Assembly: GCF_011386835.1 (NCBI RefSeq)
Contig: NC_088800.1
Location: 55,519,439-55,583,438, forward strand
Origin: Chrysemys picta bellii
Lineage: Eukaryota > Chordata > Testudines > Emydidae
Reading direction: 5' to 3'
Length of the DNA: 64,000 nt
The notes beneath the pieces were generated by a model. The model had not been told where the DNA came from. It ran no database searches and worked only from the letters and a program-made list of their open reading frames with translations. Below, piece by piece: positions 24,801 to 32,745 of the stretch. How positions within the stretch are numbered: position 1 is the stretch's first letter; every line of letters begins with the position of its first letter. A program made the position numbers and the translations under genes.

Positions 24801-27800
24801 CAGGGGAGTGGGCCACCACCCAGGGTGGTTGGCAGCCAGGTAGGGGGACCCGGTCCCTCCCTGCTCCACCAGGTCCCAGCTCAGTGCCAAGTATGTTTGT
24901 CACTTTGTCAGAAGGGCATCCATCTGAAACACACTGACACCATCCAGCACATTGACTAATTCCCCTGAGTTCCTTCCTACACTGTCCAGGTGCAGTGGTC
25001 CTGGCATCTCCAAGGTATTTGGGCTCCTCAGCCTATGGGGCTCTCAGCAGCTCTGTCACTCCTTGGGCATCCGCAGGAGCTTGGGCATTCACCTGGGTCT
25101 CAGGCTAAATCTTTTGTGGACTCCTTAGACATAGTCCGTGGACCCCCAGGGGTCCGTAGACCACAGGTTGAGAATCACTGCTCTAGAGGACATCAATATC
25201 GGGCTGTATCTAAGCAGTCCTGATGTGTTAAAACCCGAGTCAAATAACAGAGAACAGAGTCATGGATGAAAATGAACAAAATGTATAGTGACCCATTGCT
25301 GCCTGATGCTCTCAGCACCCTGGGGCTGGCTTAGCAAGTAGCTCTGAGATGGACCAAAGGGACCCTACTGCCCCAGACCACCCCACTGTGTTCAAACAGC
25401 TGAACAAATGAACTAATGAACAATGGGCCAGAGCTGCAGCTGGTGTTGATGGGGGCAGCGCCATTGAGGGCCGTGGAGCTATATCAACTGACACCAGCTG
25501 AGGATCTGGCCCATTGCCTCAGGACCACCGTCTCCTGTGTTGACAAGGAAGGTCTCAGCACTGAGAAGCTGTAGCAGCAGGTGATCCACTGGGCACGAGA
25601 GGTCTGCCTTCTGGTGACACATTAGGCTGGAGATGTACTGACAAAGCTGCACTGTAGGAGCTGGGGACCAGGGTGCAGCAGGCTGGGATTGAGGGGCACC
25701 GGCACAGCTGTGGGTGGGGAGCCCAGGGCTGGGAAGGTCGGGGGTTGTGGGTCATGATTGAGGGGTGCTGGCAGAACTGTGGGTGGGGAGCCAAGGGTTG
25801 GGACAGTAGGGGGCTGTGGGTCAGGATTGAGGGGCACTGGCACAGCTGTGGGTGGGGAGGCAAGGGCTGGGACAGTAGGGGGCTGTGGGTTAGGACTGAG
25901 GGGTGGAGAACCCCTACCAAGCCAAACTCTCTGGCATGAACAGCCGGAGCCCCCTTCCCATCCTCTTACTGACTCTCTCCCCTCTCTGCTGTTTCTCCCC
26001 AGGACGCAGGTGGTGTCTGTAGTGGCCACGTACCAGTACCCAGACCCAAGCAACACCTTCAGTCGGGAGCCCTTCATCGTGAAGTTCTCGTCCCCCAACT
26101 CAAGTAAGCAGAGCCCGCTGGCAGGAGTGACCTCAGCCCTGCTGAACCCCCGCCCAGCCCCATGCAGGGCCCTGCCGCCGGTTTGCACCATCCTGGAGCT
26201 CAAGGCACCAGTGAGAGACTCAGAGTAGCCGTGAGCCCCACTGAGCTGGAGCAGGCTGGCGAGCCGCATCCCCAAGTAGGGTGAATGTCTGGGAAGGGGT
26301 AGCTCTGAGCGATGCAGGAGCCACGTGCTGGCTCGTGTGCTGCGCTGAGGGGGTAACAGATTCATGGCCCCAGGACAGGTGCATTGTCACTGTCTCCGGC
26401 AGGGAGGGACCCGGCCCTCCTGCTCTGGGCTCAGGCCCTGCTGCTGGAGGACAGGGAGACTCTGCTAGGTCTGGGAAGTGTGGCTGTGGGGGTCCATTCC
26501 CCCCAGCAGAGGGTACTGGCTCATACAGTACGCGGGGGACTGAACCCTGCAGTCACATTCAGCTACAACCTGGCGTATGTGCATAGTGAGAGCTGCACAG
26601 GAGGGATGTCGTGAGATGCTCGGACCTCCGCTCCAGATTCCCCATTCTCACCCACGTAGTGGGGCACAGGGCTCTGGCTATGTTGGCTAATAGGGGACAG
26701 GACACTCATGGATGTAGACGAGGGGAGGGCAAACTACGGCCCGCGGGCTGGATCCGGCCCATCAGGGCTTTCAATCCGGCCTGTGGGACTGCCAGCCCCA
26801 TGGCACAGCAGGTTTAAGGCAGGCTCCCTGCCTGCCCTTGCCCTGCATCGCTCCCGGAAGGGGCTGGCACCACGTCTCTGCAGCCCGGGGGGAGGGGGTG
26901 ACAGAGGGCTCCGTGTGCTGCCCTTGCCTGCAGGCACCGCCCCCACAGCTCCCATTGGCCGGGAATGGGGAACCGCACTCAATGGGAGCTTCGGGTGTGG
27001 TACCCGCAGGCAAGGGCAGCACATGGCGGAGCCGCCTGCCCCACCCCACCCCCAGGAGCCACTGCTGGACATGCTGGCCACTTCCGGGAGCAGCGCAGGG
27101 CCAGGGCAGGCAGGGAGCCTGCCTTAGCCCCACTGTGCACTGCTGCCACCCCGGAGCCACTCAAGGTAAGCGGTGCTGGGCCGGAGCATGCACCCCAAAC
27201 CCCTCCTGCACCCCGCACCCCAACCCCCCGCCGCACCCCTCCTCCACCCAACCCCCTGCCCTGTGCCCCCAAAGCCTCTGCCTTGAGTCCCCTGCCGCAC
27301 CCCAACCCTCTGCCCTGAGCCCCCAACCCCTTGCCCTGAGCCCCTTCCTGCACACCACACCCCGCACTCCCTCCTGCACCCCAACCCCCTGCCTCAGCCC
27401 TACATCCATAGTCCTGCATGCAATTTTCCCACCCAGATGTGGCCCTTGGGCCAAACGTTCTCCCACCCCGATGTAGACGAAGGGAGAGAGCTGAACATGA
27501 CCCCTGGGCGGGGGCACTTTTGTCCCCACTAGGTCAGTGCACCCCAGGGCAGTGCTGCTGAGGGTGTTACTGAAGCTGACGGACAAACTTATGGTACAAG
27601 ACTGCGTATGTATGATGGCTCTGAATGTGTGCACACGTGTATGATGGCTCTGAGTGTGTGTGTATGATGGCTGGGTGTGTGTGAGTGTGAGGTGTCTGTG
27701 TGAAAGCTCTGCATGTGTGCGAGATGGCTCTCTGTGTGTATATGTGCAATGACTGGGCGAGTGTACATGTGTGATGACTGTGTGTGTTAAAGTTCTGTGT

Positions 27801-30800
27801 GTGCGCGAGATGGCTGTGTGTGTGTGCGCGCGCGATGGCTGGCTGGGTGTGTGCACGTGTGTGATGACTGTGTGTGTCTGTGAGAGCTTTGCATGTGTGC
27901 GAGATGGCTCTCTGTGCACGTGTGTGATGACTCTGTAACTTATGTCTCTGCAGAGGTGCAGGAGTTTGTGCTGGTGCCCCTGCATACACCCCCCAGCGAG
28001 GCTGTGGCAGAGATCGACGCCCTCTATGATGTCTACTTAGATGTCATTGACAAGTGGGGGACTGACGTAAGCAGATGTATCCGGGTGCAAACCCAGCCCC
28101 ACCCATGTGAACGTATGAAGGGGCTTTAGATTCACAGCTGTTACGGCCGGAAGGGCCCGTTCTGACCATCCAGTCTGAGCTCCTTCATCGTCCAGGCCAG
28201 AGAACCCAGCTCCCTCTCACCCTTGCTTAGAGCTGGATTGGTATTAACTATACAGTTCCTGTGGAACCCACAGTGTCCATCGGCTGCTGCCTCTGGGCCA
28301 CCACATTGGCTAGGAAGGAGCCTGCTGCGCAGGCGATCAGCTGAGATCTCATTCCCAGAACAGCTGGCTGGGACACTCCATGGTCTGGAGTTTGCTCCCA
28401 GCTTCAGGGTGATGCTGGCATAGTTCCACTGACAGCAGCCTTACTCACCCCCAGTTAGGGTGACCAGATGTCCCGATTTTATAGGGACAGTCCCGATTTT
28501 TTTTGTCTTTTTCTTTTATAGACTCCTATTACCCCCCACCCCTTGTCCCGATTTTTCATACTTGCTGTCTGGTCACCCTACCTGCACTGTAAATAGCCGT
28601 CTGTGTCTCCGGCTCCATGGGACAGTGGCTAAATGCCACAAAAATGCCCACGTTTCTCTGACGCAGACCACGTGCCATCACCACCTCCTGCAGGCTTGGC
28701 TCTGTGGGGCACAGACCGGGCAGTTTATAGACAGACTCATAGACTTTAAGGTCAGAAGGGACCATTATGATCATCTAGTCTGACCTCCTGCACAATGCAG
28801 GCCACAGAATCTCCCCCACCCACTCCTGTAACAAACCTCTAACCTATGCTTGAGTTACTGATGTCCTCAAATCGTGGTTTAAAGACCTCAAGGTGCAGAG
28901 AATCCTCCAGCAAGTGACCCGTGCCCCACGCTGCAGAGGAAGGCGAAAAACCTCCTCCAGGGCAGATTGGCAAAGGCCCTGGAGGAAAATTCCTTCCCGA
29001 CCCCAAATATGGTGATCAGCTAAACCCTGAGCATGTGGGCAAGACTCACCAGCCAGCACTCAGAGCTCCCCTGGTTCCAAGAGGCTGCTCCTGCATGGAC
29101 AGCCTCTGCTGGCAGAGTGCCAGAGCTCTGTGCCTAGTGCCTGGTTCTGCAACAGTAGCACGTCTCTGGGAGGTTGGTGGCTGGTAAAATGCCTTTTTGA
29201 TGGAAAATGCAGTTTTCCAAAACTGCAGTTTCCAAAAAATGGAAAATTTTTGATTTTCCTGCAGGAAAATGGAAACGAACTATCTGATGTAGGGTCATGT
29301 TGACCCGAAGCACAGGGTTTTGGATTGTTGAACGGCATCAAAACATTTAATTTTGAGGAGGTTTGGCAGTGAACGGCATCTGCCAGCTCTGCAACAGAGC
29401 CTCATGGGGGTGATAGTTCAGGTGCCTCATTACCCATTCTCCCCTATGGGATCTCTGGATGGACTACATCTTCCATGATATACCACAGTCTCCCCTCTGC
29501 CTGATCCATGGTGTGTTCCATCATAGGAGATGTAGTCTGGTCAGGGAACATGGCCCAGTGGGTGAATGGGGGTATAAGGCCCCTGAACTACAACTCCCAT
29601 GAGGCAATGCAACATCTTCCACACATGCCTTTTAACATCTGACCCAAAACAAAAGGTTTAGACGTTTCCGAATCAAAACTTTCCACTCCATGTAAAACTT
29701 TGATATTTTGACTTTTCGTCCCAATTCAAGACAAAACCAAACAGTGAAATTTCAGCCCTTCCCCAGGATGCAAATTCTGCTTTTCACTCAGTCCTCACAG
29801 CGCAGTCCAAAGGGCCCAAAGCCCGTGCTCAGGCACAGAATGCCTAATGGAGCTATTGCCTGCATGCCGGTCTCTTCCGTGCCCGGTCCCAGTGCCTGCC
29901 AGCACCAAACACCAGCCCATTCACGCTGTTCCTTCCACAGAATATCATGTTCCTGGGAGACTTCAACGCCGACTGTTCCTACGTCAAGAAAGGGGACTGG
30001 GGGTCCATCCGTCTGCGCACCAGCGAGGTGTTCGAGTGGCTCATCCCTGACAGTGCAGACACCACCGTTGGGAAGTCAGACTGCGCCTACGACAGGTGAG
30101 ATGCCGCCTTTCCGAGCGTCGCAATGGGCAGGCCTCTCTTGGCAAGCGTGGCGCAGCCCTGGGGCCTTAACATTCCTCTGGCCCTGCAGGGAGAGACCCT
30201 GGCTCAGGCAGAGACCCACCTGCGGACGGGGGAGATTTCCAAGGGTTCTCTCTGTATGTCCTGGTGGGCTGTTAACAAGTCTCAGAACAGGCAGAGTGGC
30301 TTTGGCCTGTCAGGAGAATGGCTGTGTGTGGGAGGGTGTGTGCATGACAGTGAATGCAGCTGCTGATGGGGATCCTCCGTCTGGTGGATCCACAGAGCAG
30401 TTGTGATCAGGACTCACAGAGCATTCTGCCTTTGCTGGCTGCCTGTGCCTGCATTCCCTCTTGTGGCTGAACTAGGAGAGCTCCAGTGAAAGCCTTGGGT
30501 GGGGGCTTCTTTGCCTAGGGTCTTAGCTCTTGTTTCTCAGCAGAGAGCCGCTCTCAGAGGCCAGGCACAGACAATGGCAGACAGCATTTGGTGGCCGGGA
30601 AAAGAAGGGCTGAGGACTAGCCTGGCACTGAGCTCTCTCTCAGCCCCACTGATACTAACCCCAGATCCCCGGAGTCAGGGCTTTTCCTTGCTGTGTTTGA
30701 ATCTGAAAGACCCTGGAAAGTGCAAGGTTTAACCCTGAGTCCTGTGTTGTCGTGTTCCAGGATTGTGGTGTGTGGCTCCAAGCTGAAGAAAAGCATCAAG

Positions 30801-31682
30801 CCCAAGTCTGCTGCTGTCTATAATTTCCAACACACTTTCAAACTGGAGGATGCCGAGGTACCGTGGGCTGAAACTGATCCCCAGAGAGCAAACATTTAAT
30901 TCCTTTAGACAGCGAAGCTCTTCCTGCCTGTTAAATTCCAGGGTAGACCCCTGGCTATGTGGGACAGTGATACTAGGGGCATCCTTAAGGACCAGACAGG
31001 GCCTCTGGCCAGACCCAAGCATCCTCGTTTATAAAACATTTTGAAACAATGACAGGGATGTCTGCAACTCAGCCAGGAAAAGGTGAGCTCTCAAGGTTTT
31101 ATCATTGGGAGTTTTGGAAGCCTGCAGCACTCACAAGTGATGAAGCAAACAGGTCACTGATGAGCTCCGTACACCACAGCTCCCCGCCCCACTCTCTGTG
31201 TGCGCTCCATGCTAGCCCAGCAGCATCCGAGAATTGTTGCAAAGGTGGTGGGAACTATTTTTTACGTCCCTTCCTGGGTAGGTGTCTTTAGTGGCCAGGA
31301 GTTCATAGCTATACAGGGACCATAGATAAGGAAAACAATAACTAGTGCATTTAAAACTTCTCTAAACAAGCTCTTCTCTCCCTAGAAACATACAGCTTGA
31401 AAGTCAGGGAGTCAGGCCCTTCCCCTAGGAACCTCCAGCTTGGGGAGAGTTCTAGCTCGGTAAGGCTAAGGGAGATCTTCACCCTTTCTGAGACCCAGCC
31501 GGGGATGTTGCTAGTCTCGAGGTTGGGCAAGGGAAAGGCCCCTGGGAAGGTTACTCGCTGCACGTCGCCAGGTGGATCTAAGCTGGCAGAGCTGTTACAC
31601 TGTGTCCCCACTTGCTGTTCCCATGCAGGCCCTGGCTGTCAGCGACCATTTCCCCGTGGAGGTGATGCTGAAGGCTCACTGA
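12900..31682 (+). CDS. DNASE1L2: DNASE1L2, deoxyribonuclease-1-like 2 (complete, 8 coding exons, 279 aa)
   Basis: Secreted DNase I-family endonuclease that cleaves double-stranded DNA with divalent metals. Coding exons: 12900-13046, 21078-21166, 23049-23132, 26003-26103, 27954-28066, 29941-30095, 30761-30857, 31629-31682. All introns are GT-AG and the phases fit throughout. Residues 1-22 form a hydrophobic signal peptide and the mature protein starts at LKICAFN. DNase I catalytic positions map to E61, E100, H151, D185, N187, D229, D268 and H269. The structural disulfide is C190-C226. The small Cys pair of DNase I (GC..CG loop) is absent and replaced by a shorter YPDPSN loop. That loop, DVIDKWGTD and [12 protein letters not shown] point to DNASE1L2 over DNASE1. 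The mammalian proline-rich insert after the FSS/PNS segment is missing. Human DNASE1L2 also lies next to ECI1. The ATG is two bases after an acceptor-like CTGCCTGCAG, so an untranslated exon may lie upstream. A second in-frame ATG is at 12909. Confidence 0.94.
13369..13437. mobile_element. Left half of a TA-flanked MITE split by the Gypsy element
   Basis: GGATGACCAGATGTCCCAATTTTATAG corresponds to the GGGTGACCAGATGTCCCGATTT terminus of the complete copy at 28456-28580. The half stops at the Gypsy insertion point and resumes at 19324-19380, where it ends in GTCTGGTCACCCTA-type sequence (CCTGGTCACCCTA here). Confidence 0.85.
13438..14103 (-). repeat. 3' LTR of the Gypsy element (666 bp)
   Basis: It aligns over its whole length with 18654-19323. 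The ends are TGTGACAAAG and GGTCTGTCACA on the plus strand. The pol frame runs into this LTR from the internal region and stops at 14014, so the last 30 or so pol codons overlap LTR sequence. Confidence 0.95.
14014..15310 (-). pseudogene. Gypsy pol: reverse transcriptase and RNase H
   Basis: The main open frame runs from 15177 down to 14014 (387 codons). It shows RT motif A ([12 protein letters not shown]), the [15 protein letters not shown] block, the catalytic YLDD box at about 14944-14955, the FLGVVGYY thumb region, and RNase H with [34 protein letters not shown] and [10 protein letters not shown]. The frame is interrupted just upstream by a TAA at 15223-15225. The RT N-terminal part ([15 protein letters not shown] motif) lies at about 15240-15330, beyond that stop. 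The element is unable to make a full enzyme as it stands. Confidence 0.93.
15327..15965 (-). pseudogene. Gypsy pol: integrase C-terminal GPY/F module and linker to RT, broken
   Basis: From 15710 to 15327 the minus strand encodes a segment with [10 protein letters not shown] and FSTKPGRT. Upstream, in the same or a neighbouring frame, are [17 protein letters not shown] and a [12 protein letters not shown] motif typical of the GPY/F module that ends Gypsy integrases. Breaks are a frameshift near 15965-15980, TGA stops at about 15945 and 15726, and a further frameshift at the 8-9 T homopolymer 15339-15347. This part joins integrase to reverse transcriptase, which fixes the domain order. Confidence 0.85.
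15965..17767 (-). pseudogene. Gypsy gag-pol: zinc knuckle, protease and integrase
   Basis: A 600-codon open frame. A CCHC knuckle [14 protein letters not shown] is at residues 52-65. The aspartic protease active site [12 protein letters not shown] has its Asp at residue 114. The integrase zinc finger has His 380 and 387 and Cys 417 and 420, and the catalytic core has D449 (IAMDLVGP), D508 (LTDQGTPF) and E544 (DGLVERFNR), giving the D-35-E spacing. The same frame continues upstream through one TGA (17825-17827) into the capsid, so gag and pol were one frame. No RT motif occurs before the integrase. Confidence 0.94.
17825..18550 (-). pseudogene. Gypsy gag capsid, SCAN-like, broken by a stop
   Basis: The gag frame starts at the ATG at 18548-18550, is cut by a TAG at 18506-18508 after 14 codons, reopens (next ATG 18428-18430) and runs to a TGA at 17825-17827. 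The protein begins with a Gln-rich helix and contains [32 protein letters not shown] and [17 protein letters not shown]. That helix pattern is that of the SCAN domain of vertebrate zinc-finger proteins. SCAN domains are held to have arisen from Gmr1-like Gypsy capsids, and this copy agrees with that. SCAN identity here is by pattern, not by profile search. Confidence 0.85.
18654..19323 (-). repeat. 5' LTR of the Gypsy element (670 bp)
   Basis: Partner of 13438-14103. It is the 5' LTR because the coding strand is minus. Immediately inside (18653 downwards) lies the TGG-initiated primer-binding site candidate. The right flank GTGC (19324-19327) matches the left flank of the other LTR. Confidence 0.95.
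19324..19380. mobile_element. Right half of the MITE split by the Gypsy element
   Basis: It contains TATTACCCCCACCCC and ATTTTTCACACTCGCTG and ends CTGGTCACCCTA, matching the right half of the 28456-28580 copy. With 13369-13437 it rebuilds a single element of about 120 bp. Confidence 0.85.
20690..20770 (+). repeat. MIR fragment
   Basis: CTGTGACCCCAGGCAAGTCC followed by CTTCCCCTCTCTGTG is the MIR core. It lies in DNASE1L2 intron 1. Confidence 0.5.
21217..22410 (-). mobile_element. Solo LTR (1194 bp) in DNASE1L2 intron 2
   Basis: The segment starts TGTGACCAGAG and ends CAATGTCACA, so it has TG..CA ends with a short terminal inverted repeat TGTGAC/GTCACA. It is flanked by a perfect 5-bp duplication GTGAT (21212-21216 and 22411-22415). 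The only AATAAA-type signal noted reads on the minus strand (near 21584-21590), suggesting antisense orientation. It holds no pol-like frame. A 5-bp duplication fits either an endogenous retrovirus or a Gypsy-type LTR, so family is left open. It begins about 50 bp after coding exon 2. Confidence 0.8.
23717..24760. mobile_element. Non-autonomous hAT element (1044 bp) carrying a minisatellite
   Basis: The left end is CAGGGCCGCCCAGAGG and the right end, reversed, is CAGGGCCGGCCAGAGG, 15 of 16 matching. The flanking 8-bp duplication TCTGCCCT is perfect (23709-23716, 24761-24768). About 23780-23930 is AT-rich. About 24040-24510 is a G-rich tandem array. It sits in DNASE1L2 intron 3. Confidence 0.93.
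24040..24510. repeat. G-rich minisatellite, period about 67 bp, about 7 copies
   Basis: The unit reads GGCTCAGAGGGGCTGGGCTC then GGAGCTGGGGGTCAGGGCTG then a G-run block. Unit starts at 24110, 24177, 24244 and 24312 give periods of 67, 67 and 68. The long open frames over it on the plus strand are a by-product of the array. Confidence 0.88.
25120..25178. mobile_element. Right end of a truncated hAT element
   Basis: GGTCCGTAGACCACAGG then TTGAGAATCACTG is, reversed, CAGTGATTCTCAACC, a hAT-type terminus like that at 6043. The left end and target duplication were not found. Confidence 0.5.
26720..27470. mobile_element. Non-autonomous hAT element (751 bp), same family as 8082-8972
   Basis: The left end is GAGGGGAGGGCAAACTACGG and the right end, reversed, is CGGGGTGGGAGAACG. 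Both termini have changed from the CAGGGGTGGGCAAA form seen at 8082, but the 8-bp duplication ATGTAGAC is perfect (26712-26719 and 27471-27478). The interior has a C-rich CCCCAACCCCCTGCC array at about 27190-27400. It lies in DNASE1L2 intron 4. Confidence 0.88.
27600..27945. repeat. TG-rich minisatellite ending just before DNASE1L2 exon 5
   Basis: Irregular repeats of GTGTGTG, GCGAGATGGCTCTCTGTG and GTGTGATGACTGTGTGTG run to within about 10 bp of the exon 5 acceptor (TCTCTGCAG, exon from 27954). The array occupies the place where the polypyrimidine tract and branch point normally sit, leaving only a short CTCTGTAACTTATGTCTCTG. Confidence 0.85.
28130..28210 (-). repeat. Old CR1-like 3' fragment
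   Basis: Reversed, the segment reads as a CR1-type 3' end (CCATCCAGTCTGAGCTCC and GGCCGGAAGGGCCCG on the plus strand). It is divergent. Confidence 0.45.
28456..28580. mobile_element. Complete TA-flanked MITE (about 121 bp)
   Basis: The termini are TAGGGTGACCAGATG and, reversed, TAGGGTGACCAGACAG. Eleven bases inside the TA are identical, and TA flanks each end (28456-28457, 28579-28580). A TA duplication points to Tc1/mariner-type transposition. Other copies in the window are at 56931-57067 and the copy split by the Gypsy element. Confidence 0.85.
28728..29070 (-). repeat. CR1/L3-like 3' region, antisense
   Basis: The reverse strand matches 43156-43382 plus 43932-43966: CTAGATGATCATAATGGTCC, GACCTTAAAGTCTATGAG and a GTGCAGGAGGTCAGACTAGA block. 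It is an old repeat in DNASE1L2 intron 5. Confidence 0.7.
29190..29745. repeat. Interspersed repeat with an internal palindrome
   Basis: The edges are rich in TTTTCCAAAA words. The centre has facing arms GACTACATCTTCCATGATA (29462-29480) and TCATAGGAGATGTAGTC (29521-29537). The arrangement suggests a fold-back MITE. Termini and target duplication were not fixed. Confidence 0.45.
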
Positions 31683-32368
31683 AGCTCCAGGCTGCCTTCA
31701 CCAGCACCTGCTCAGAATCCTCTCTCTGCAGCAGTGGAGCCTGGCTGCCCAGCCCCACCAACTGTAACTATCAGCCCAAAAGGACCCTCAGCACCAGCAT
31801 TTGCCATCCCTTCAGGACAACTGCATTGGCTGAACCAGCCCTCCTCGTGCAGTCAGGGTTTAAGTCAATGCCATGTTAGCAAAAGATGCCGGTGTGGCAG
31901 CCCTGATGCCTGATGTCCTTACCCACAGGACAGCCAGCACAAGCAGCTGGCAGGCCCATCTGCCACCCATCATAGCCTGGCTCTGCAGCAGCCCAGTTGT
32001 AAGCAGGGTTCAATCTACCAGGCCCATTCAGCCCTCAGCAGCACCCTCCATCTATCAGAGCACAATGACCTTCAGCTACTATGAACCTGGGCTGGACTCC
32101 AACTGCAGCCTGATTTCCAAGCAATACTTGCCTGGAAGGATGCACTTGGTCCCAGGGTTTCCTTATCCAAAATTACTGTATGCGTAAACACTGTAACTTG
32201 TGGCCTCAGGTGAAGGGAAACAACCCCTTTGCCTGTAGCCGCCTGGCTCTTACAGTCACACTCCCCAGCCTGGAGGAGCTGTAACCTTTAGTTAGTGCCC
32301 AGTAGGGACAGACAAGCCCATGTGGAAAACAAAGCGTCCCTCTCTCAATTGGCCTCCTTTCAAGACAT
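31683..32368. other. Convergent 3' ends of DNASE1L2 and ECI1
   Basis: Only about 1.06 kb separates the two stop codons (31682 and 32746). No AATAAA or ATTAAA for DNASE1L2 was seen by eye between 31683 and 32400, so its polyadenylation site is either a variant signal or further on, overlapping ECI1 on the other strand. Confidence 0.5.
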
Positions 32369-32374
32369 TTTATT
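32369..32374 (-). promoter_or_regulatory. Candidate ECI1 polyadenylation signal
   Basis: TTTATT on the plus strand is AATAAA on the minus strand, about 370 bases past the ECI1 stop. A second AATAAA lies at 32489-32494. Either or both could be used. Confidence 0.5.
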
Positions 32375-32745
32375 GTCAATTCACATTTTTAACATTCACG
32401 CTTTTCGGAAGGCAAATATCTGAGCGCCAGGAGGCCCCAGCCATGCCAGCAGATGATGTTTCACAGTAGCAACGGGCTGACCACTCTATTTATTTGGATC
32501 ATCCAATCAAACATTTCCTGCAGCCCTTCAGGAAGAAGGCATCAGTATTAGGCACCATAAGACAAGGCACTAGCGTGAGAGGGCTAGAAACAGGAGGCTA
32601 AGGTGACAGCCAAGATAAATCGGATTGATTACACTGAAAAATATTTCATTTTAAAAATCTAAAGCTATTGCAGGGTGTTCAGAGGTTGGCATATGGCTCT
32701 TCAGTCTTCTAGGCCAGTGACCCCATGTGGGGGCAGGCCGCTTCC

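Noticed and set aside
26720..27470. Long overlapping frames on both strands near 27000
   Set aside because: GC-rich hAT interior with C-rich array. No splice or family support.
12900..31682. Naming the nuclease DNASE1 or DNASE1L3
   Set aside because: The loop without the Cys pair, the DVIDKWGTD and [12 protein letters not shown] segments and the neighbour ECI1 fit DNASE1L2. No basic C-terminal extension of DNASE1L3 is present.
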